From: Plumapathes pennacea
Taxonomy: Eukaryota; Cnidaria; Anthozoa; Antipatharia; Myriopathidae
Direction of reading: 5' to 3'
DNA length: 64,000 nt
Assembly (NCBI GenBank): GCA_964036295.1
Contig: OZ038465.1
Span: 4,630,667 to 4,694,666, forward strand
Shown here: piece by piece, positions 37,097-62,400 of the stretch
Numbering within the stretch: position 1 is the first letter of the stretch
Layout: each line of letters starts with the position of its first letter
Translations under genes and position numbers: made by a program
Notes under the pieces: generated by a model
Told to the model about the DNA's origin: nothing
Seen by the model: only the letters and a program-made list of their open reading frames with translations
The model's database searches: none

Positions 37097-38170
37097 TTTG
37101 TCCCCAATTTTACAGCTTGTTTTCCCGGCGTGTTAAATCTACAAACAAATTTTCCCGATACACGTGTTCTCTATTGAGTTCTTTGTTACTGGTTCACAAT
37201 AGCTTCTCGCCTTGACCGTAACCAATCGGATAGAAATTAACCCGACATTTCGCTGCCACTTTATAAATGTGCAATAAAACCCAAAACCCCAGAAAACAAA
37301 AACATCAAACACTGCAATGTACTCATTGAGAGCTTTCATTTCTGAGTGGTCACTTAGGAGTGGTCACTTAGGTTCCATTTGACCGTTCACCAGTTGGGCA
37401 CCCTCGTTCGCTTTTAAAAACTTCTTCAAGTTGTGGTTCTGAGATTCACTGGAATCCGAATACCACCCAATTTGCCTTGAATGGCTCGAAATATTCCAAG
37501 CCCTGATTCCAAAATGAATCATTAAATTAAATTGGCTACTTTCCAAAGAACACCCATTTACAAAATGAATGCCTTTTACGAGAAAGGTTTGATGATATAA
37601 AACTTTATCAATGAGTTCAGTGGCTCTTGTAACAGTATAAATGTAACATTACCACACGGTAGTTCGATACTTGTTACAGTTCTGTTATCTCTATTCAGCG
37701 TGAACAGTATATCAACAAAATTGAAGGCTCCCCAGCACCCGCTGCTCCGCAAGTAAACCACCGCATGCCGAGTTTTATGAACAGCGCCTAACATTCTTCC
37801 AAGTCTACCGGCTTCAGTGAAATCACTCGTGGCAACATCGACTTAAACTGTGGGTGAAGACTCCAAACGAATCAGAAATTAATGGAATTGTTGTCCGATG
37901 GAAGAGAGACTAATGATTCGGCCTGAAATAGTGAGTCAGAACTGTTTGTCGTGAATGGTTTCACTATCATTCAGATGATTGGTATATTCACCACGAAATA
38001 TGGGCTAAAAACTTTGTTCAAGAAGAGAGGAATACATACAATTCATCACTAATTTCGATTTCATGCTTTACAGTAATCAACTCTTTGTTCGTGTTTGGTT
38101 AGCCGGACCGACACAGAGGCAACTTAAACAAATCACAACCGACTCACTTCAAAGTGCGAATTAGCTCGAG

Positions 38171-38173
<3 letters not shown>

Positions 38174-38202
<29 letters not shown>
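38174..38202. repeat. poly-A tract
   Basis: A run of about 29 A. Confidence 0.95.
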
Positions 38203-38207
<5 letters not shown>

Positions 38208-38623
38208 CGAAGAAACAGGTAAAACACGTGGCAAACACTTCTAAAAATTGGAACAAGTCTTCCATTGCAGGTTTGCTCATGTGGCGAGGCTTTGTGCAGC
38301 ATGTGGCCATAGAGCACAGACAAGTAACCTACTTCATGTAGACCCCATATTGTTTCGTAGCACCGCAGGACAAAACATGATTGCGGGCGCTAGGCGGGTT
38401 GCTGCGCGCCCGCGTTGAAGTGGTCTTGAACAGCGGAATCATTCACCTAGCATGTGCGGTTTATACACGATGGAAAAGAAGCAACTTCTCTTCGCCCTGT
38501 GCAGATGTGGCCACGGACTGGAATCGCTAACAATCCGTGACTGAATCCAGCAAGAATTCTCTTAACTATTCGTACTGAAAATGTATGCGACTGATGTGGT
38601 AAGAAACAGACCAATCAGCTTTC

Positions 38624-38725
38624 AATTGAGCAAGCAAGCTATCAAATGCCAAGTTCTCCACACATTATGATATATATCTGGTGCAGGACAGAGACAAAGA
38701 GAAGATTGAAGTTGATTACAAAATG
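38624..38725. repeat. CCCTTTCACTCC-family fragment
   Basis: It holds the family's internal blocks (caatcagctttcaattgagc, aagttctccacacattatga, atatctggtgcagg, agaagattgaagtt) without the ends. Confidence 0.5.
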
Positions 38726-38744
38726 GCAAACTTGGCGCCTTCAG

Positions 38745-39010
38745 CCAACTCCTGAACGGTCAAATGAAACCTTAAGGTGTGACCACTCAAACGAAAGCTC
38801 CGACTGAGTACATTCTAACCAGTGTCAACTTACAACTCCTGATGTGAAAAATGGAACTTAAAAGGTGAGACAACTCAAATGAAAGCTCTCAATGATTACA
38901 TTCTAACAGCAGTGTTCATTTCCAACTCCCAAACTGTCAAATAAAACCCAAACGCATGGCCACTCAAGAGAAAGCTCTCAATGAGTACATTGTAATAGCA
39001 GTGTTTATTT
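38745..39010. repeat. 80-90 bp tandem repeat, about three units
   Basis: Each unit carries aactc(c), a gaaac/gaact block, a cactcaa-gaaagctc block and gagtacattctaac...cagtg. The last motif recurs near 38814, 38903 and 38983. Single units of the same family lie near 26268 and 27085. Confidence 0.7.
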
Positions 39011-39581
39011 TGTTGTAAGTTTTAACAGCTTAAAAGCGGAGTTCACGCTTTAGCTTTGTTTCTTAATTCAACTTATGCACACACAAAAAAACAACAACAA
39101 CAACAAAAAAAAAACACCGCACATCACAACTAAACGTTTATTCAGTGTTGCCTGACAATGTGGTTTATTGACACACTATTTTACGTACTCGGGATTCGAC
39201 ATAGTTATATTTATTTTCAACTTTGGTAGAGTACGTTTCTCTTACAAGTGCAAGAGCTGTCCTAAATATAGATAAAACGAATTGTCCCCGGCACACGCCG
39301 TAAATGACAATTAACTACATTTTACGACGCTTATCATTCACTTATGAATGAAAATCCACGTCAAAACTGGAACTCAAGGCACTTTCGAAGGAAATATTTT
39401 ACTTGTAAATGTTGCTGTGCCGCTGAACTTTTACCAAGACCGACCATCACATTTTTCCACTCACAATAAATATTTCGCGACAACTGTAAATAATTAGCTG
39501 GTGTGGTTTGCTGTGCAAATAGACTAACCTCATAAAATAGCGGGGAAACAAATATGTACTACTTAAAGGGGACCCTTTCAG

Positions 39582-39723
39582 CCAATAGAAAGTTTGCACG
39601 GCGGCCATGTTGGATGGTAGGAACAATAGAATTCAATTCCTCTGGGAAAGAAATGCCATTGTTATGGAAAAATATTTCATTTTTCCTGCCATCCAACATG
39701 GCTGCCGTGCAAACCCTCTATTC
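39582..39723. mobile_element. short inverted-repeat element
   Basis: Arms of about 40 bp (39582-39623 and 39683-39723) centre on tttgcacggcggccatgttg and its complement, with few mismatches, around a 59 bp spacer. A short ORF across it is accidental. Confidence 0.7.
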
Positions 39724-40577
39724 AATGTTTTTGTTTATATCTAGAAATGCGTAAAAAATCCAAGGCTGAATTTGGTTCACAACACGAAAAAAACAAAATA
39801 TTAAATCAATGACAAAATAGGAAGAGTAGCACGTTTAGGCCAAAGGGGACAAATATTCTTCTCAAATAAGTCAGGTAGAAATGGACTTTAGGGGCCCTAA
39901 AATTGGCGGATCAATATTTTCGGCAAGAAAGGTTGAGATAGCCTCTTTAACGATAGCTTCCTGTGAGTACCCTTCCTTTACAAAGCCTCGTGATATATCA
40001 AATACCACTTCACCCCTCCCCAAGAAAAAACAAGGCTTTTCTCCATTTGAAAGTTTCACTCAGTGAAGCTGTATACCGCAAAATCCCAGGAATAGTTACC
40101 CCGTAGGCACCTCTCTCCCCACTCCAACAACCCGAAATGATCGACTTGTTTTTTCAGTCTCTCGCCAAACACACACAGCACAGTGTGGAGAAGTTGGAAT
40201 TTGAAGCAGATTAAACTATTCTTTTCTCGAATTATGAACTAGGGTGCGAAGGATTTAAAATAATCCAACGTAGATTCAGCGTACTTCTATGTCGACATTT
40301 CGAACAATGCATCGTTCTCTTGCAGAACCCCGGGGACTACCCCAGGAACTTCACGGTATAAAGATGTTAAAAAAATATGTTTGGGTTCTTCCAAGGGGAA
40401 TTTGAATTTTAAGCAGAGCCGCCAGCTGGAGACAATCGTTCCCAACCTTATTATGTGTCTTTTTCAGCACACGGAAGGTCGCAGGGGGCTTGGGTCGAGA
40501 TGGCGAGGGTCGATCCCAAGCCCCACTCCGACCCTGACTACGAAAATGCAAAGTAAGCCCATAAATGACGAAATTTA

Positions 40578-40607
40578 AAACAACAACAACAACAACAACA
40601 ACAAATA
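40578..40607. repeat. (CAA)n microsatellite
   Basis: About ten CAA units, 170 bp past the 3' end of the AASS coding region. Confidence 0.9.
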
Positions 40608-40773
40608 AAATAAAGCTACGGATGGATTCCTTTCCCCGCACACCAACATAAACCTACCTACATCAAAGCAAAGATTTCCATCGGAGTTCATCTACAGAAC
40701 TTGAATTCCAGGAAATGCCAACAGTTCGTCGTTCATTGGGACGATGCATCTGGACGACAGGTTTCTTTTCAGT

Positions 40774-54052
<13,279 letters not shown>

Positions 54053-54556
54053 TTTGTACTTTTTACAATCTCTTTCTCAAAGATTGCTTCACCGCCGCAC
54101 CGGAGCCTGCGATACTCCAAGCTGCGCAGCCGCATGGAGTCAGCGGTACGTACCGCTGTCTGCCGCCACGAAAAGTAACCTGTACATGTACATAGAGTAA
54201 ATGTACAGAATACTATTGCCAACGAAGTAAATGTACATAGAGTAACTATTGCCAACGTCGTAATGCACAGTACTTCAACTTGTAAAAATGTATATGAGAT
54301 CTATAAGAGCACATTTTTTCCCGGACCAGCGCTCGCTAACACTGGTACTAACATAGACAGACACACTGGCAGCTTATTCATACCAGAGCTAATAAAAATA
54401 TTACAATGTAAATACTAAAGTTAATACAGCATCCCGGTATAGGTTACCTATGTATAACTAAGAAGTTAGTCGAACTAGGTAACACTTTATAGTTTGTTTC
54501 GGAGCAATTTTAGAGTCGCGCGCAATTTAAAAATTACAATTTTATCCACCTAAAGG

Positions 54557-54765
54557 TGGTGTTACACTGGTCGATTTGCAACGACGATTTGCAACGCCAA
54601 TTTGCTCTAAATTTGCGCAACGGCGTTGCAAGTTTTTGAATCGCTTTCAAAAACTTGCAACGCGTTGAAGCACTGCAAACACTGCGAAAAATCGCTCGTA
54701 ATGGGGTGTTACACCTGAAAGATTTTTAGCGCAACGTCATATCGTTGCAAATCGTCGTTGGTGTC
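54557..54765. mobile_element. MITE family T, copy 2
   Basis: It starts tggtgttacactggtcgatt as copy 1 does, with the same interior words (cttgcaacgcgttgaa, gtgttacacctgaaagattt). Its right end is degraded. Confidence 0.75.
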
Positions 54766-55135
54766 ATCGTTGTGATCACTTCAAAGATTTGCTGCATTGC
54801 TCGAGGTTGTACTTGGCCGCAACGTTCTTCACTGTGGACTTCAGCTAGCCAGTAAAAGGCAGATGTACACTACTTAATTTATCCGAATCTTGTCTTCAGG
54901 CTTGTCAGGAGTCAGTTTTTTCGTCCGCAGAGACGTGACATTTTTAACCAGATAGAGTGAGTGCTTTTTACTGTTTTTTGCTGCTTCTTTTCTGCATGGA
55001 ATTTACCACAAATGCACGGAAAAGAGCAGTAAACGAATTTTATTTACTAGCTCAGAATGATTCATGTCCAAAATATTAAGGGTCGGACGTTTGGCTCAAA
55101 GAAATATTATGATAGGGCTGTTTAGACACCAAAGT

Positions 55136-55478
55136 ATATAGAGGATATTGCACGGCGGCGCGAAGATATGAATTTTATTTTCGAGTGGTAAAAACAATAT
55201 TTTACGAACGAGCGCTTCGCGAGTGAGTAAAATATTGTTTTTACTGCGAGAAAATAAAATCCATATTTTCAAGCCGCCGTGTAATTTTCTTTTTATTATA
55301 TTAGACACGAGTGTTTTACGAGAAATTTCACAAACAACCGTGCAGGCGGGAAATGATGCCAACGATATCCTCACTAGTCAGGATATGGAAAATACGCCAC
55401 TCGGGTCCCGGATGTAGTTTCGTATGGATTTTACGCACGGTATATTTCCAGTAAAACACTCGTGTCTGTATAATAAAT
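55136..55478. mobile_element. double-hairpin foldback element, copy 3
   Basis: Nearly the same sequence and plan as the copy at 43283. Hairpin 1 has the GAACGAGCGCTTCGCGAGTGAGT-type loop. Hairpin 2 has better-matched arms than copy 2 (ttagacacgagtgttttac and gtaaaacactcgtgtct). Confidence 0.85.
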
Positions 55479-56125
55479 TCTAATAGTAGTTGTGTTTTCT
55501 CCAAATTGCCTTTGCGCGCGATATTTTAGCGCAACTTTTCAGGGACCTAGTCTGTTCTCAAACCTGGATACACAAGAGGACATTTAATACCACAAAAAAC
55601 TTTGACTATCCGAAAACTAATGTCCAAAATATTATTCCAATGTATCCAGAAAAAGTAAAGAAAATACTAAACACAAAGTCAGGATTTCGATGGCGCAAGC
55701 AAAACCACGCAGCAATCACCAGAAACAATCATAAGATTTACAATAAGAAACTCCGATAGTCTTATAGCAAATGAGAAAGCGATAAATGAAAAAAATCGTA
55801 CAAACAAAGAGCATACAAATCATATTGCCAAAAGAGCAGAAATCGACAGTTGAAGACGCTAACAATTTAGCGCGAAATGAATGGGAAGCGAATTCCCACG
55901 AAATTGAAAGGATGGTTACCCCCTCCTGCAGTCTGATATATTATGTCAGCGGTCGCCCCACTGTACCCTGTATAATAACTAACCAACCTTGAAGTGGCGG
56001 TAATTTTCGCGCTGTTATGGTTTCTTTCTATTTGCCGTTTTCTGTGTTCGTGTTAAGTAGCATCGCTCCAAAATGTAAATAAAAAAACGATGATCTGTGA
56101 ATGACTCGTTACCAGCGAAACCCCT

Positions 56126-56210
56126 TGTGTTACACTGGTCAATTTGCAACGATGCGATGTTGCGCTAAAAATCGTTGAGGTGTAACACCCCAACGCAAAC
56201 GATTTTTCGC
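56126..56210. mobile_element. MITE family T, partial copy 3
   Basis: tgtgttacactggtcaattt followed by gttgcgctaaaaatcgttga and gtgtaacacccc. Only about 85 bp remain. Confidence 0.65.
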
Positions 56211-56474
56211 GAATGAACGAATTATATTTTTTGGGAATTCGCTTCCCGAAATGAATGACCTTCTTCACTCTTGCTCATGATTCGCCCGCGTTTTGTCGCA
56301 AGCTTTATGGGATACTTTGACGGGAAGGTGTACGTGAAACCTCGAGACTTTGAAGTTAGTCTTACATGAAGTACTATCCAGAAAAACACTCGTGCTGCTT
56401 GTTCAGATTTCAAAAGTTGTTCTATTTTATGTGTCGATTTCCCTGCAGTTGAGCGCCGAGAAGAAGGAAATAGG

Positions 56475-59400
56475 ATGGCAGCAAGCGAAGAAAACAGCTC
56501 TGTTCAAGACGAAGAATCCAACAGTTTCAGCGGTGACGAGAATGAACACGATTTTGACGGGGACGATGAAGACGATGCCGCCAAAACGTCAACAGGTGTT
56601 AACAATGCCGGGTCGACAGAGAAAGAGAATACTAAGAAGAGAAAGAAAGCCAATCCGACCAAACGGAAACGTATTAGAAGGATCATGCGGGAAGAAGAGT
56701 TAACAGAAGAAACTCTCGCGGCTCAATCGGAGGAGAGGGAGCGCTTGAAGCGACTTGAACTTCAACGCAGCCTATTAACAGCCGAGGTAGCTATTATGCC
56801 ATCTTCTCGTTCAAATTCGCCTGATACTGTATCTACAGCGTATTCTTCCAGAGTAGCTTCACCGCTAGAAGTCGACGTTAGGATAAAAAACAAAGCGAAC
56901 CCCAGTGTCATAGTTATTGACAGTGACGACGAAGATGATGAATTGGACGACGAAGATGAATACATCGCTTTAGAAGGTGCATCTCCACACACCAAGCAAT
57001 CCACATCAAAGAATTCGTCCAGCGTTGTTAGTGAATGTATTGAAGTTGTCAGTTCGGAGTCGGAGGTTGAGTCTGTGGGTGGCAGTAGCGATGAGGATGA
57101 CTATGAAAATTGTGGGAAGCATGTGGATGATCTGGTTAACCGTCCGGATTCCCAAGGAAGAGTCCAGGTCAATGTTAGTCACCCGGAGGATGAGGAAGAC
57201 ATATTCCTCAAACCTCATCTTGCAAAAGCAGTGAAGCCGCACCAGGTAATAGAGACTAGACAGTTGGGCCGGTGTTCTGGACACCTGCAATTTGGACTCC
57301 CCAGGTCATATCTGCTAGCAGTATAGATCCCCCTACGTCCACCCATAAATTATAATATAAATTATATGTAAATTATTGTAGAACGAGGCAATGATATACA
57401 ATAGACTGTATTGAAATGGAAAGCAGTGGCCGGGTATTCTCTACTTTAGCCTCCCCCTACCACCCCAGGGCTGTGAAACATCCATTGCAAGCTTGAACCT
57501 CTCTGCTTTTGTGGGGAAACCAAAAGGGGGCGGTGAGAGCGGGGTGGGGTGGGGGTGAAGTATGGCACGTTGGGCAATATTATGAACCTGTATTGAATTT
57601 TAATTTTATTACAGCTCAAGTACCTGACCTGACATCAAGCGTTAATCCCCAAAAGGGATTTACAGCTGACTGTTTAATTTCAACAACATTTTAATATTTC
57701 ATCGATCAAGTCCAATGATCTCTCCTATCAAGTGAAGCTGCGACCGGGCTTCTAGTTTTCAATATCAATCTTTTGCTGAGTCATTATCCATTCAGCTCTG
57801 ATAGCCAGGTCATCTTTATGTTAAAACTATGGTGTTCCTTTTCCTAGATTGGTGGGATCAGATTTCTGTATGACAATCTGGTGGAAACAATTTCCCGCTA
57901 CAAAGTCAGCAATGGATTTGGCTGCATATTGGCCCATTCCATGGGTCTTGGCAAAACTCTACAAGTGATCAGTTTTGTTGACGTCCTCCTTACTCACACG
58001 CCTGCCAAGAAGGTGCTCTGCATTGTCCCTATCAACACAATACAAAACTGGTTGGCAGAGTTTAATATGTGGCTGCCCCCCAAACCTGTCACAATTCCAA
58101 ACACTGGAGACAAGGTTGAAGAGGATGCATCAAAGGATGATGGTTGCAGAAACTTTGAAGTATTCCTACTCGGTGAAAGCCAGAAGACCACAATAGCACG
58201 TGCAAAGGTTATAGGTATGTGTCTGTAACATATACTGTACAATCATACATATAGTGATACCAAGCAATTTAGAACAAGATGGGATACTTTTTTGTCATAT
58301 TTAGCAATTTAATTTTTTAAGTGTGGTATTTATGTAAATAACCTCAATAATTCAGTTTCTACTATAAATGTGTATTTCAATAAACAATCTATCTATCTAT
58401 CTATCTATCTATCTAGTAGTGTGAGTAAGAAACTTAATATTACTTACACAAAGTTTTGTCATGATCACTCTAAACAAAAGCTGTGTTACTTCATTCTAAA
58501 GAAGGTCATGTACTGCAGCACTGTAGATCTACACTGGGCACTTAGTTTTGTCTTCTTCTTTACTTGGATACCAGTGCTTGACATTAAGGTTTTAGGTTGG
58601 TTGCCTTTCTGGCTGTAGAATGACTTCAAGCAATAAAAAGTTTCATAATTTTTGTTTGTCTGGTCCTGAATTTACTTGCCCAACCAAAATTTTTGGTTGC
58701 CCCAGGCATAGCAGGCAACCATTAATGTCAAACACTGGATACACTTCTTTCTTTTAACTTGCTGCATGTTTAATAGGGGAATGGAATCAACAGGGTGGTG
58801 TGCTATTGATGGGTTATGAGCTGTACCGCATGTTGGCACTTGCCACACCCAACTTGGCGACAAGTAAGAATCTTTCATCATGCAAGAAAAAGAAGTCTAG
58901 TGTGATATCAAAAGAACCAGAAGTGATTGACCTGGATGAGGAAGAACAACAAATGGAACTCCTTATGGGTAAATGATGTACTGCACTATAGACAGACATT
59001 GGATTACTACAAAATCTCAAGGCATCGTCATCTGAAATTGAAATATTGACCTAAAAACTCACTTACTTCCTTCAACACTCAACCCTTCAAATTATTATAC
59101 TGTATCTCTGGCTGGTGAATGGAAAAATGAAAATTGAAGGTAATCGCTCTCATAAAGGCTCAACTTTTCTGGTCAGTTTACCGTATTCTAGTTTCACATC
59201 CTTGAAAACAAAGCAGCAGGAATTTACAGTACAGAGTAGATTGATGATGTGTGTGGAGATTTCAACACCACAAAATACAGTACACACATAACTAACCTGA
59301 TTTCATTGCCACTCTTAGGAATCCAAAGAGCCCTGTGTAAACAAGGTCCTGATGTGGTTATTTGTGATGAGGGGCACCGCATAAAAAATCCACAAGCTAA

Positions 59401-62400
59401 CATTTCACAGGCACTCAAGAAAATCAAAACAAGGTATTTAAAGTAAATTTTTTGGTTACATGTTCTCTGTGTTGCACTTTTCAGCCAACAGGTAATTTTA
59501 AGTCTTTGAAAAAAATGATAATTGGCCCAAGAAGTCCTTGAAAAGTCCTTGACCCTGTTTGTATCTTTAGGCGCCGTGTGGTTATGACAGGATACCCTTT
59601 GCAAAACAATCTCTTGGAATATTGGTGCATGGTGGATTTTGTTCGTCCAAACTTCTTGGGTACAAAACAGGAATTCAGCAACATGTTTGAGCGACCAATA
59701 TTGAATGGACAGTGTTCTGACAGCACACCCGCAGTAAGTTCACAGTTACTTACAATATTTGAGCAAAAGGTTCCAGATTAAAATAATAGCAATGGATCTC
59801 TCATAACTCTCACAACCATTTAACCAAGTATCAGTCGCATTTAGCCTGACATTAAGATATATTTTGGTCTTGTTACAGCCTGTACAATATACAATCATGT
59901 AATAAACTTATAACTAACTAATAAACTACCCAATAGGAGAGAAGTATTTTGATAGCTTGCTCAGATGAAAATTGTAATCTTGATTTTTTGGGGGGATTCT
60001 ATTTTGTTCACAGGACGTTAGGTGCATGAGGTTTCGAGCTCATGTGCTCCATGGTTTGCTGAAAGGCTTTGTGCAAAGGTAAGTTGGCTTAAGGCTTCCT
60101 TTTTTGGATGAGATAAAAGGCTTTTCATAACCTTTTCAAATACAAGCTTGAAGTTATAATCATTTGACTCACTGCCAATCATAACAAATTAATGATATTG
60201 TACTGGTGAATTTGGTGAATTCTGTGAGTTTATGGTGGTATACAGATTGTCTGAAACTTCTGTTTTTATTTTTTTCTGGTTTTATCCAAGGAGAAGCCAG
60301 GCAGTGTTGAAGAAATGTCTCCCCACCAAAGAAGAGCATGTTATCATTGTAAATATGTCACCTATACAGGAAAGACTATACAAGAAGTTTGTGCAGTTCC
60401 TTCAGGATTCTGTTGGTCATCTCAACCCAATTAGGGGGTTCCATATGTCTACCAAGGTTAGCGAGAGACATTATAATATAACAAATTATGTTTGTCTTGA
60501 ATCCTGATGAAATCAAGAGCAACAGCTGTTGATTCAGTCAACTACTCCTCCCCATAAGACTGTCACCTGGTAGGAGTGGTCCCTGCTGTTTCTTCGGTCA
60601 TTTGCTCTGAACTAAATTGTGAACTTTTTAAATTTGGACACCTCCAAAATGGGCAGTATGTTGGAGCCAGGTCCCTAGGGTGTCCCTTTTAGAGGGAGTT
60701 GACAGACTGTAACAGTAGAACAATAATGTTAAACCTATAAGCTTTGGTGTTTGGTCATTTTACATTTATTTTCTTTAGATTTGGAACCATCCAGACATCT
60801 TTTACATGTCCTTAGAAAACAAAAAAGATGATAAACAGAGAGAATCACCTCTGGTAAGCTGATACAGTACTTGCCTCTTGTGTCTCCTGATGTTAGCTCA
60901 CTCATGTATGTGTACTGTAATCTCGATCGCGCCCTTCTCCCTTCCTCCCTTCCACCCTTCCTCTCTCTCTTTAATAGTATTTTTTCCCACTTTCCCTTGA
61001 TGTTTCCTTTTCAGACTATCCTTGATAATGACATAGAAATGGGCGAACTGGTGATGACGGAAACAAACACTCCTGGTGGACAGGACCCTCTCTCCTCTCA
61101 AGAGCCACAGCAGCAGCAGGCATCCTCGTCTTCACCTGGTGACAAGGGTCAAGCTTCCATTACATATGGCTTTGAATGGGTGAGGAGTGGACAGGTTCCC
61201 AGACACCATTTTAGGCTCAATTGTCAGTCAATTTTAAATCTCTTTCCTGATTAGGCCAAAGATATTATCACAGGATACCAGACAGGTGTCCTAGAAAATG
61301 GCTACAAGATGGTGCTGCTGATGGAGATTCTTGATGAAACTGTGCGATTAGGAGAGAAAATCCTGGTTTTCAGGTATGTGGCATGTTTATATATTATGTT
61401 GTGCTTTGATCACTCTCGGTGCATGTGATCCTTCATTGTCATAACTCGATTCTTTGTTGTTCGTTGTGTATTTCTTCACCAGCCAAAGCTTGTCTACATT
61501 GAGTCGTATTGAAGGCTTTTTGTCAAAGCGTCCTATTCCAGGTTGCAAAACTGAACCTTCCACATGGGCAAAAAACAAGAACTACTTTAGTGAGTTGAAT
61601 TTTCATTTTTTTTTTAAGTCAGCCCCAACACTATTAATTTTGTATTGTTCCCTTTTTCTGTATTTTTGTTATTTGATGTGCAAGTCATTTTTTCAATGTT
61701 GCTGTTCAAGGACTTGATGGAAACACACCACCACAGGAAAGGGAAAGGTTGATCAATGCCTTTAATGCACCGGACAACAATGAAGTGTTGTTATTCATGC
61801 TCTCAACAAGGTATTGCTAAGAAGCTATGAACAGCAATATTACAAGGTCAATTTCAGTCTTGTAAAATAATTTTCTTGCAATATTAATCACAGGTTCTCG
61901 TGGCTTTCTTGTAAGTTCAATCTTGTTCTAGGCTTACCTGCAGCATTATTTTGTTTGTTGCTCTTTTTTCCCAATGCATCAATATCATCAAGCTCTCCCC
62001 CTCCATTACTTCTCATCAACAAACCTTTTCTATTTTTATTTAAACATTGTTTGGACATTACATCTAGGTAGTTTATACATAATCAACAAACTGTTCAGAT
62101 GTGTGGAATAGGTGATGGACTGTAGCGGTACTATGATTGTTCATTCCAGAGCGGGCTGTTTGGGTATAAATCTTACTGGAGCAAGCCGTGTAGTCATATT
62201 TGACGCATCATGGAACCCCTGTCATGATGCACAGGCAATCTGCAGGTATTGATTAGTATTGTAATTTGTGACCCCTCTTCATGGGTACGGACATACTTCA
62301 CTATGGTGATTATTGATGTTAACCCTTTCATTCCCAAGTTCAAACTACAAATTCTTCCCACCTTATAAGAAGAAAACATATGAGTTATGCAGTAAGAATA

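Larger units (their letters stand above)
30663..40773. other. 10 kb intergenic region, repeat-rich
   Basis: No confident gene. Structured features are the foldback element at 35448-35893, degenerate tandem repeats at 35985-36190 and 38745-39010, a C/G-tract element at 36792-37096, a poly-A run at 38174, an inverted repeat at 39582-39723 and a CAA repeat at 40578. Open frames are short and unsupported. One (34921-35103) contains SFSCQECKSTF, which looks like half a zinc finger, but lacks the His pair. Confidence 0.6.
54053..56474. other. divergent spacer between AASS and RAD54L2
   Basis: This 2.4 kb separates two start codons facing away from each other. It holds a tandem duplication near 54186-54256 (gtacatagagtaa and ctattgccaacg, twice), two T-family inverted-repeat elements and foldback copy 3. 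A pyrimidine tract and ccctgcag at 56448 look like a splice acceptor, so RAD54L2 probably has a 5' UTR intron. No TATA box stands out. Confidence 0.6.
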
